Shown one piece after another: positions 1-9,270 of a stretch of 64,000 nucleotides of DNA; within the stretch, counting starts at the first letter, position 1, and every line of letters starts with the position of its first letter. The notes beneath the pieces were generated by a model. That model saw only the letters and a program-made list of their open reading frames with translations. It did no database searches and had not been told where the DNA came from. The position numbers and the translations under genes are program-made. This DNA is from Colletes latitarsis (taxonomy: Eukaryota > Arthropoda > Insecta > Hymenoptera > Colletidae): the NCBI RefSeq assembly GCF_051014445.1, contig NC_135141.1, positions 3,968,001 to 4,032,000 of the forward strand, read 5' to 3'.

Positions 1-165
1 TATTGATCGAAACCAGGTTTTATTGACTGTTACTGTGTGGTACCACATTACTGCGTGATTCAAATCCGAAAAAACCCAGGATCTGGCCAACAAGTATGCA
101 AAGATGGAAAAATCATGAGCCAGATGCGGGCATAACCCAGACCTAACCGGTTTTATCCTCTAAAA
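1..165 (+). repeat. Representative short monomer (165 bp, one 11-bp unit)
   Basis: First complete monomer. In order it shows TATTGATCGAAACC at 1-14, the palindrome TGTGGTACCACA at 36-47, GTGATTCAAATCC at 54-66, an A-tract after CCG from 69, CCAGGATCTGG at 76-86, TATGC at 95-99, ATCATGAGCCAGATGC at 112-127, a single CCCAGACCTAA at 136-146, the octamer AACCGGTT at 145-152, and TTATCCTCTAAAA ending at 165. It is shorter than most neighbours because only one copy of the 11-bp unit is present. The same variant recurs at 9271, 13469 and 18723. Confidence 0.95.
36..47. other. 12-bp perfect palindrome with central KpnI site
   Basis: TGTGGTACCACA reads the same on both strands. It sits about 36 bp into the monomer and recurs in most monomers of the window. 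Variants include GTGGTATCACA, GTGGTGCCACA, GTGGTACCGCA and GTGCTACCACA. It is the longest exact dyad I see in the typical monomer. Dyad symmetry is a known property of many centromeric satellites, but binding by any protein here is untested. The site predicts a KpnI ladder near 176 bp. Confidence 0.9.
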
Positions 166-300
166 TAGTGATCGAAATGAGGTTTAATTGACTGTTACTG
201 TGTGGTGCCACATTACTACGTGATTCAAATCCGAAAAAACCCAGGATCTGGCCAACAAGAATGCAAAGAATTCAAAATCATGAGCGAGATGCGGGCATAA

Positions 301-322
301 CCCAGACCTAGCCCAGACCTAA
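301..322 (+). repeat. 11-bp sub-repeat inside the monomer (two copies)
   Basis: Two adjacent units, CCCAGACCTAG and CCCAGACCTAA. Most monomers carry two units and many carry one (for example 136-146), which changes monomer length by 11 bp. A direct example of change is the pair near 51122 and 56018. These lie in otherwise matching segments, but one has two units and the other has one, shifting the alignment offset from 4896 to 4885. Replication slippage is the simple explanation. Confidence 0.9.
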
Positions 323-517
323 CCGGAGTTATCCTCTAAAATGTGGATCGAAACCAGCTTTAATTGACTGTTTCTGTGTGGTACCACATTACTAAGTGAT
401 TCAAATCCGAAAAAACCCAGGATCTGGCCAACAAGTATGCAAAGAAGACAAAATCATGAGCCAGATGCGCGCATAACCCAGACCTAAACCAGCCCTAACC
501 TGTTTTATCCTCTAAAA

Positions 518-693
518 TATTGATCGAAACCAGGTTTTATTGACTGTTACTGTGTGGTGCCATATTACTGCGTGATTCAAATCCGAAAAAACCCAGGATC
601 TGGCCAACAAGCACGCAAAGAAGGCAAAATCACGAGCCAGATGCGCGCATAACCCAGACCTAAACCAGACCTAACCGGTGTCATCCTCTAAAA
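518..693 (+). repeat. Representative full-length monomer (176 bp, two 11-bp units)
   Basis: A full-length monomer of the common type carrying GATTCAAATCC. It has two tandem 11-bp units near its 3-prime end and contains the ATGCGCGCAT variant, itself a 10-bp palindrome. The KpnI core is altered to GGTGCC in this copy and in its duplicate at 3326-3501. The counterpart at 9788-9963 has the intact GGTACC. That shows the core can be gained or lost between otherwise matching copies. Confidence 0.93.
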
Positions 694-1401
694 TATTGAT
701 CGAGACCAAGTTTAATGGGCCGTTTCAGTGTGGTATCACATTACTACGTGACTCAAACCCGAAAAAAAACCCAGGATCTGGCTTACAAGTATGCGAAGAA
801 GGCATAATCATGAGCCAGATGCGTGCATATCCCAGACCTAACCCAGACCTAACCGGTGTTATCCTCTAAAATGTGGATCGAAACCAGCGTTAATTGACTG
901 TTTCTGTGTGGTACCACATTACTACGTGATTCAAAACCGAAAAAACCCAGGGTCAGGCCAACAAGTATGCGAAGAAGGCAAAATCATGTGCCAGATACGG
1001 GCATAACCCAGACCTAAACCAGACCTAACCGGTGTCATCCTCTAAAATATTGATCGAGACCAAGTTTAATGGGCCGTTTCAGTGTGGTATCACATTACTA
1101 CGTGACTCAAACCCGAAAAAAAACCCAGGATCTGGCCTACAAGTATGCGAAGAAGGCATAATCATGAGCCAGATGCGTGCATATCCCAGACCTAACCCAG
1201 ACCTAACCGGTGTTATCCTCTAAAATGTGGATCGAAACCAGCGTTAATTGACTGTTTCTGTGTGGTACCACATTACTACGTGATTCAAAACCGAAAAAAC
1301 CCAGGGTCAGGCCAACAAGTATGCGAAGAAGGCAAAATCATGTGCCAGATACGGGCATAACCCAGACCTAACCCAGACCAAACCGGTGTGTTCCTCTAAA
1401 A
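694..1401. repeat. 354-bp dimer, two tandem copies
   Basis: Each dimer is a 178-bp monomer beginning TATTGATCGAGACCAAG followed by a 176-bp monomer beginning TGTGGATCGAAACCAGCG. Copies lie at 694-1047 and 1048-1401. The first reads GGCTTACAAG and the second GGCCTACAAG, a mark that lets copies be tracked between blocks. The open frame of 63 codons seen in each copy starts with GTG, crosses the monomer boundary and has no coding support. Confidence 0.95.
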
Positions 1402-3230
1402 TATTGATCGAAACCAGGTTTAATTGTCTGTTTCAGTGTGGTACCACATCACTACGTGATTCAGTCCACAGAAAACCTAGGATCTGGCCAACAAGAATGC
1501 GGAAAAGGTAAAATCATGAGCCAGATGCGGGGATAACGCAGACCTAACCCAGACCTAACCGGTGTTATCCTCTAAAATGTGGATCGAAGCCAGGTTTAAT
1601 TGACTGTTTCAGTGTGGTACCACATTACTACGTGACTCAATCCCGAAAAAACCCAGGTTCTGGCCAACAAGTATGCGAAGAAGGCAAAATCATGAGCCAG
1701 ATGTGGGCATAAGCCAGACCTAACCCAGACGTAGCCGGTTTTATCTTCTAAAATATTGATCGAAACCAGGTTTTATTGACTGCTACTGTGTGGTACCACA
1801 TTACTACGTGATTCAAATCCGAAAAAACCCAGGATCTGGCCAACAAGTACGCAAAGAAGGCAAAATCATGAGCCAGATGCGCGCATAACCCAGACCTAAA
1901 CCAGACCTAACCAGTGTCATCCTCTAAAATATTGATCGAAACCAAGTTTAATGGGCGGTTTCAGTGTGGTACCACATTACTACGTGACTCAAACCCGAAA
2001 AAACCCAGGATCTGGCCAACAAGTATGCGAAGAAGGCAAAATCATGAGCCAGATGCGTGCATAACTCAGACCTAACCCAGACCTAACCGGTTTTATCCTG
2101 TAGAATATTGATCGAATCCAGCTTTAATTGACTGTTTCAATGTGGTACAACATTACTACGTGATTCAAATCCGAAAAAACCCAGGATCTGGCCAACAAGT
2201 ACGCAAAGAAGGCAAAATCATGAGCCAGATGCGCGCATAACCCAGACCTAAACCAGACCTAACCAGTGTCATCCTCTAAAATATTGATCGAAACCAAGTT
2301 TAATGGGCGGTTTCAGTGTGGTACCACATTACTACGTGACTCAAACCCGAAAAAACCCAGGATCTGGCCAACAAGTATGCGAAGAAGGCAAAATCATGAG
2401 CCAGATGCGTGCATAACCCAGACCTAACCCAGACCTAACCGGTGTTATCGTCCAAAATATTGATCGAAACCAAATTTAATGGATTGTTTCTGAGTGCTAC
2501 CACATTACTAGGTGATGCGAAACCGAAAAAACCCAGGATCAGGCCAACAAGTATGCGAAGAAGGAAAAATCATGTGCCAGATGCGCGCATAACCCAGACC
2601 TAACCCAGACCTAACCGGTTTTATCCTCTAAAATGTAGATCCAAACCAAGTTTAATGGACTGTTTCAGTGTGGTACCACATTACTACGTGACTCAAACCC
2701 GAAAAAACCCTGGTTCTGGCCAACAAGTATGCGAAGAAGGCAAATCATGAGCCAGATGCGTGCATAACCCAGACCTAACCCAGACCCAACCGGTTTTATC
2801 CTCTAAAATATTGATCGAAACCAGGTTTTATTGACTGTTACTGTGTGGTACCACATTACTACGTGATTCAAATCCGAAAAAACCCAGGATCTGGCCAACA
2901 AGTATGCGAAGAAGGCAAAATCTTCAGCCAGATGCGGGCATAAGCCAGACCTAACCGGTTTTGTCCTCTAAAATATTGATCGAATCCAGGCTTTATTGAC
3001 TGTTACTGTGTGGTACCACATTACTACGTGATTCAAATCCGAAAAAACCCAGGATCTGGCCAACAAGTATGCAAAGAAGGCAAAATCATGAGCCAGACGC
3101 GGGCATAACACAGACCTAACCCAGACCTAACCGGTTTTATCCTCTATAATATTGATCGACACTAGGTTTAGTTGACTGTTTCGTTGTGGTACCGCATTAC
3201 TACGTGATTCAAACAGGGTAAAACCCAGGT

Positions 3231-6038
3231 TCTGGCCAACAAGTATGCAAAGAAGACAAAATCATGAGCCAGATGCGCGCATAACCCAGACCTAAACCAG
3301 CCCTAACCTGTTTTATCCTCTAAAATATTGATCGAAACCAGGTTTTATTGACTGTTACTGTGTGGTGCCATATTACTGCGTGATTCAAATCCGAAAAAAC
3401 CCAGGATCTGGCCAACAAGCACGCAAAGAAGGCAAAATCACGAGCCAGATGCGCGCATAACCCAGACCTAAACCAGACCTAACCGGTGTCATCCTCTAAA
3501 ATATTGATCGAGACCAAGTTTAATGGGCCGTTTCAGTGTGGTATCACATTACTACGTGACTCAAACCCGAAAAAAAACCCAGGATCTGGCTTACAAGTAT
3601 GCGAAGAAGGCATAATCATGAGCCAGATGCGTGCATATCCCAGACCTAACCCAGACCTAACCGGTGTTATCCTCTAAAATGTGGATCGAAACCAGCGTTA
3701 ATTGACTGTTTCTGTGTGGTACCACATTACTACGTGATTCAAAACCGAAAAAACCCAGGGTCAGGCCAACAAGTATGCGAAGAAGGCAAAATCATGTGCC
3801 AGATACGGGCATAACCCAGACCTAAACCAGACCTAACCGGTGTCATCCTCTAAAATATTGATCGAGACCAAGTTTAATGGGCCGTTTCAGTGTGGTATCA
3901 CATTACTACGTGACTCAAACCCGAAAAAAAACCCAGGATCTGGCCTACAAGTATGCGAAGAAGGCATAATCATGAGCCAGATGCGTGCATATCCCAGACC
4001 TAACCCAGACCTAACCGGTGTTATCCTCTAAAATGTGGATCGAAACCAGCGTTAATTGACTGTTTCTGTGTGGTACCACATTACTACGTGATTCAAAACC
4101 GAAAAAACCCAGGGTCAGGCCAACAAGTATGCGAAGAAGGCAAAATCATGTGCCAGATACGGGCATAACCCAGACCTAACCCAGACCAAACCGGTGTGTT
4201 CCTCTAAAATATTGATCGAAACCAGGTTTAATTGTCTGTTTCAGTGTGGTACCACATCACTACGTGATTCAGTCCACAGAAAACCTAGGATCTGGCCAAC
4301 AAGAATGCGGAAAAGGTAAAATCATGAGCCAGATGCGGGGATAACGCAGACCTAACCCAGACCTAACCGGTGTTATCCTCTAAAATGTGGATCGAAGCCA
4401 GGTTTAATTGACTGTTTCAGTGTGGTACCACATTACTACGTGACTCAATCCCGAAAAAACCCAGGTTCTGGCCAACAAGTATGCGAAGAAGGCAAAATCA
4501 TGAGCCAGATGTGGGCATAAGCCAGACCTAACCCAGACGTAGCCGGTTTTATCTTCTAAAATATTGATCGAAACCAGGTTTTATTGACTGCTACTGTGTG
4601 GTACCACATTACTACGTGATTCAAATCCGAAAAAACCCAGGATCTGGCCAACAAGTACGCAAAGAAGGCAAAATCATGAGCCAGATGCGCGCATAACCCA
4701 GACCTAAACCAGACCTAACCAGTGTCATCCTCTAAAATATTGATCGAAACCAAGTTTAATGGGCGGTTTCAGTGTGGTACCACATTACTACGTGACTCAA
4801 ACCCGAAAAAACCCAGGATCTGGCCAACAAGTATGCGAAGAAGGCAAAATCATGAGCCAGATGCGTGCATAACTCAGACCTAACCCAGACCTAACCGGTT
4901 TTATCCTGTAGAATATTGATCGAATCCAGCTTTAATTGACTGTTTCAATGTGGTACAACATTACTACGAGATTCAAATCCGAAAAAACCCAGGATCTGGC
5001 CAACAAGTACGCAAAGAAGGCAAAATCATGAGCCAGATGCGCGCATAACCCAGACCTAAACCAGACCTAACCAGTGTCATCCTCTAAAATATTGATCGAA
5101 ACCAAGTTTAATGGGCGGTTTCAGTGTGGTACCACATTACTACGTGACTCAAACCCGAAAAAACCCAGGATCTGGCCAACAAGTATGCGAAGAAGGCAAA
5201 ATCATGAGCCAGATGCGTGCATAACCCAGACCTAACCCAGACCTAACCGGTGTTATCGTCCAAAATATTGATCGAAACCAAATTTAATGGATTGTTTCTG
5301 AGTGCTACCACATTACTAGGTGATGCGAAACCGAAAAAACCCAGGATCAGGCCAACAAGTATGCGAAGAAGGAAAAATCATGTGCCAGATGCGCGCATAA
5401 CCCAGACCTAACCCAGACCTAACCGGTTTTATCCTCTAAAATGTAGATCCAAACCAAGTTTAATGGACTGTTTCAGTGTGGTACCACATTACTACGTGAC
5501 TCAAACCCGAAAAAACCCTGGTTCTGGCCAACAAGTATGCGAAGAAGGCAAATCATGAGCCAGATGCGTGCATAACCCAGACCTAACCCAGACCCAACCG
5601 GTTTTATCCTCTAAAATATTGATCGAAACCAGGTTTTATTGACTGTTACTGTGTGGTACCACATTACTACGTGATTCAAATCCGAAAAAACCCAGGATCT
5701 GGCCAACAAGTATGCGAAGAAGGCAAAATCTTCAGCCAGATGCGGGCATAAGCCAGACCTAACCGGTTTTGTCCTCTAAAATATTGATCGAATCCAGGCT
5801 TTATTGACTGTTACTGTGTGGTACCACATTACTACGTGATTCAAATCCGAAAAAACCCAGGATCTGGCCAACAAGTATGCAAAGAAGGCAAAATCATGAG
5901 CCAGACGCGGGCATAACACAGACCTAACCCAGACCTAACCGGTTTTATCCTCTATAATATTGATCGACACTAGGTTTAGTTGACTGTTTCGTTGTGGTAC
6001 CGCATTACTACGTGATTCAAACAGGGTAAAACCCAGGT
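3231..6038. repeat. 16-monomer higher-order repeat, copy 2 (2808 bp)
   Basis: Direct tandem duplicate of 423-3230. Reading line against line I noticed one substitution, A at 4969 where copy 1 has T at 2161, and no length change. Such near-identity means a very recent duplication or an assembly duplication. The sequence alone cannot separate these. It contains the dimer pair at 3502-4209. Confidence 0.95.
3502..4209. repeat. 354-bp dimer, two tandem copies
   Basis: Dimers at 3502-3855 and 3856-4209, inside the second 2808-bp unit. Same TT/CC marks and order as at 694-1401. Confidence 0.95.
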
Positions 6039-6309
6039 TCTGGCCAACAAGTATGTGAAGAAGGCAAAATCATGAGCCAGATGCGTGCATAACCCAGACC
6101 TAACCGAGACCTAACCGGTTTTATCCTCTAAATTGTTGATCGAAACCAGGTTTAGTTGACTGTTTCGTTGTGGTACCGCATTACTACGTGATTCAAACAG
6201 GGTAAAACCCAGGTTCTGGCCAACAAGTATGCGAAGAAGGCAAAATCATGAGCCAGATGCGTGCATAACCCAGACCTAACCGAGACCTAACCCGTTTTAT
6301 CCTCTAAAA
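5958..6309. repeat. Tandem pair of one variant monomer (176 bp twice)
   Basis: Monomers 5958-6133 and 6134-6309 share features rare elsewhere: GTTTAGTTGACTG, TTTCGTTGTGGTACCGCA, CAAACAGGGTAAAACC and CCGAGACCTAACC. The first begins TATTGATCGACACTAGG and the second TGTTGATCGAAACCAGG. At 28000-28170 the same type occurs only once, so this is a single-monomer duplication here or a loss there. Confidence 0.85.
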
Positions 6310-6620
6310 TATTGATCGAAACCAGGTTTTATTGACTGTTACTGTGTGGTACCACATTACTACGTGATTCAAATCCGAAAAAACCCAGGATCTGGCCAAC
6401 AAGTATGCGAAGAAGGCAAAATCTTGAGCCAGATGCGGGCATAAGCCAGACCTAACCGGTTTTGTCCTCTAAAATATTGATCGAAACCAGGCTTTATTGA
6501 CTGTTACTGTGTGGTACCACATTACTACGTGACTCAAACCCGAAAAAACCCAGGATCTGGCCAACAAGTATGCAAAGAAGGCAAAATCATGAGCCAGATA
6601 CGTGCATAACTTAGACCTAA
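6039..6620. repeat. Satellite linking the 2808-bp pair to block Q
   Basis: About three monomers, including the end of the tandem variant pair, a monomer reading ATCTTGAGCCAG, and one reading GACTCAAACCC with ATACGTGCATAACTTAG. The stretch resembles 28150-28512 at an offset near 21861. No gene or other element is visible. Confidence 0.85.
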
Positions 6621-9270
6621 CCCAGACCTAACCGGTGTTATCCTCTAAAATGTGGATCGAAGCCAGCCTTAATTGACTGTTTCAGTGTGGTACCACATTA
6701 CTACGTGATTCAAATTCGAGAAAACCCAGGATCTGGCCAACAAGTATGCGAAGAAGGCATAATCATGAGCCAGATGCGGGCATAAGCCAGACCTAACCCA
6801 GACCTAACCGGTTTTATCCTCTAAACTCTTGATCGAAACCTGGCTTTATTGACTGTTACTGTGTGGTACCACATTACTACGTGTTTCAAATCCGAAAGAA
6901 CCCAAAATCTGGCCAACAAGTATGCAAAGATGGCAAAATCATGAGCCAGATGCGGGCATAAGCCAGACCTAACCCAGACCTAACCGGTGTCATCCTTTAA
7001 AATGTTGATCGAAACCAAGTTTAATGGACTGTTTCAGTGTGGTACCACATTACTACGTGACTCAAACCCGAAAAAACCCAGGATCTGGCCAACAAGTATG
7101 CGAAGAAGGCAAAATCATGAGCCAGATGTGGGCATAAGCCAGACCTAACCCAGACCTAACCGGTTTTATCCTCTAAAATAGTGATCGAAACCAGCTTTAA
7201 TTGACTGTTTCTGTGTGGTACCACATTACTACGTGATTCAAAACCGAAGAAATTCAGGATCTGGCCAACATGTGTGCAAAGAAGGCAAAATCATGAGCCA
7301 GATGCGGGCATAACCCAGACCTAACCCAGACTTAACCGGTGTCATCCTTTAAAATATTGATCGAAACCAAGTTTAGTGGACTGTTTCAGTGTGTTACCAC
7401 ATTACTACCTAACTCAAACACGAAAAAACCCGGGATCTGGCCAACAAGTATGCGAAGAAGGCAAAATCATGAGCCAGATGCGTGCATAACCCAGACCTAA
7501 CCCAGACCTAACCGGTGTTATCCTCTAAAATGTGGATCAAAACCAGCTTTAATTGACTGTTTCTGTGTGGTACCACATTACTACCTGATTCAAAACCGAA
7601 AAACCCTGGATCAGGCCAACAAGTATGCGAAGAAGGCAAAATCATGTTCCAGATACGGGCATAACCCAGACCTAACCCAGACCAAACCGGTGTGATCCTC
7701 TAAAATATTGATCGAAACCAGGTTTAATTGTCTGTTTCAGTGTGGAACCACATTACTACGTGATTCAATCCACAGAAAACCTAGGATCTGGCCAACAAGA
7801 ATGCGGAAAAGGTAAAATCATGAGCCAGATGCGGGCATAACGCAGACCTAACTCAGACCTAACCGGTGTTATCCTCTAAAATGTGGATCGAAGCCAGCTT
7901 TAATTGACTGTTTCAGTGTGGTACCACATTACTACGTGACTCAAACCCGAAAAAACCCAGGTTCTGGCCAACAAGTATGTGAAGAAGGCAAAATCATGAG
8001 CCAGATGTGGGCATAAGCCAAAACTAACCCAGACCTAACCGGTTTTATCCTCTAAAATATTGATCGAAACCAGGTTTTATTGACTGCTACTGTGTGGTAC
8101 CACATTACTACGTGATTCAAATCCGAAAAAACCCAGGATCTGGCCAACAAGTATGCAAAGAAGGCAAAATCATGAGCCAGATGCGCGCATAACCCAGACC
8201 TAACCGGTGTCATCCTCTAAAATATTGATCGAAACCAAGTTTAATGGGCAGTTTCAGTGTGGTATCACATTACAACGAGACTCAAACCCGAAAAAAACCC
8301 AGGATCTGGCCAACAAGTATGCGAAGAAGGCAAAATCATGAGCCAGATGCGTGCATAACCCAGACCTAACCCAGACCTAACCGGTTTTATCCTCTAAAAT
8401 ATTGATCGAAACCAAATTTAATGGACTGTTTCAGTGTGGTACCACATTACTACGTGACTCAAACCCGAAAAAACCCAGGTTCTGGCCAACAAGTATTCTA
8501 AGAAGGCAAAATCATGAGCCAGATGAGGGCATAACCCAGACCTAACCCAGACCTAACCGGTTTTATCCTCTTAAATATTGATCGAAACCAGGTTTTATTG
8601 ACTGTTACTGTGTGGTACCACATTACTACGTGATTCAAATCCGAAAAACCCAGGAACTGGCCAACAAGTATGCGAAGAAGGCAAAATCTTGAGCCAGATG
8701 CGGGCATAAGCCAGACCTAACCAGTTTTGTCCTCTAAAATATTAATCGAAGCCAGGCTTTATTGACTGTTACTGTGTGGTACCACTTTACTACGTGATTT
8801 AAATCCGAAAAAAAACCCAGGATCTGGCCAACAAGTATGCAAAGAAGGCAAAATCATGAGCCAGATGCGGGCATAACACAGACCTAACCCAGACCTAACC
8901 GGTTTTATCCTCTAAAATATTGATCGAAACCAGGTTTTATTGACTGTTACTGTGTGGTACCACATTACTACGTGATTTAAATCCGAAAAAAACCCAGGAT
9001 CTGGCCAACAAGTATGCAAAGAAGGCAAAATCATGAGCCAGATGCGGGCATAACACAGACCTAACCCAGACCTAACCGGTTATATTCTCTAAAATATTGA
9101 TCGAAACCAGGTTTTGTTTACTGTTTCGTTGTGGTACCGCATTACTACGTGATTCAAACAGGGTAAAACCCAGGTTCTGGCCAACAAGTATGCGAAGAAG
9201 GCAAAATCATGAGCCAGATGCGGGCATAAGCCAGACCTAACCCAGCCCTAACCTGTTTTATCCTCTAAAA
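6621..9270. repeat. Block Q, copy 1
   Basis: Fifteen or so monomers with private variants: GAAGAAATTCAGG near 7246, TGTGTTACC near 7391, a shortened A-tract with CCCTGGATCAGG near 7605, GTATTCTAAG near 8492 and TTAATCGAAGCC near 8742. The block recurs as 16073-18722 at offset 9453, drifting to 9452 after an A-tract length change near 8813. Part of it recurs at 12051-13468. Confidence 0.9.

Larger units (their letters stand above)
1..422. repeat. Right-hand part of a P block entering from the left edge
   Basis: About two and a half monomers, including the variant ATCGAAATGAGG (about 172-183) and the AATTCAAAATCATGAGCGAG variant. It matches 9271-9692, 13469-13890 and 18723-19145 with few differences, such as A at 260 against T at 9530 and a change near 395. 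It continues directly into the 2808-bp unit. Confidence 0.9.
423..3230. repeat. 16-monomer higher-order repeat, copy 1 (2808 bp)
   Basis: Sixteen consecutive monomers with starts near 518, 694, 872, 1048, 1226, 1402, 1580, 1757, 1930, 2106, 2280, 2455, 2632, 2806, 2976 and 3148. The block repeats immediately as 3231-6038 at a constant offset of 2808. It contains the 354-bp dimer twice (694-1401). Monomers carrying GACTCAAACCC often alternate with other types, suggesting an older dimeric organisation. Before 423 and after 6038 the match ends abruptly at the same point of the monomer, TCTGGCCAACAAG, as expected for unequal exchange in register. Confidence 0.95.

Noticed and set aside
36..47. 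Operator, promoter or restriction-modification signal at the palindrome
   Set aside because: No gene is nearby to regulate. The palindrome is in most monomers and is better described as a satellite feature.
301..322. Telomere-like repeat (CCTAACC)
   Set aside because: The CCTAACC string is part of an 11-bp unit present once or twice per monomer. There is no run of a telomeric hexamer or heptamer.
678..869. 63-codon open frame repeated at 678, 1032, 3486, 3840, 9948, 10302, 13970, 14324, 14678 and 19751
   Set aside because: It starts with GTG, spans a monomer boundary, and recurs only because the 354-bp dimer recurs. It has no recognisable domain, no ribosome-binding or splice context and no selection pattern. 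It is a by-product of the satellite.
8498..8707. Reverse-strand 67-89 codon open frames (also 17951, 25475, 32508, 33482, 35182, 36686, 37142, 38842, 40587, 44794, 46494 and 62239)
   Set aside because: All are the reverse reading of two joined monomers that happen to lack stops after small changes. Positions follow the HOR offsets. There is no recognisable protein family.
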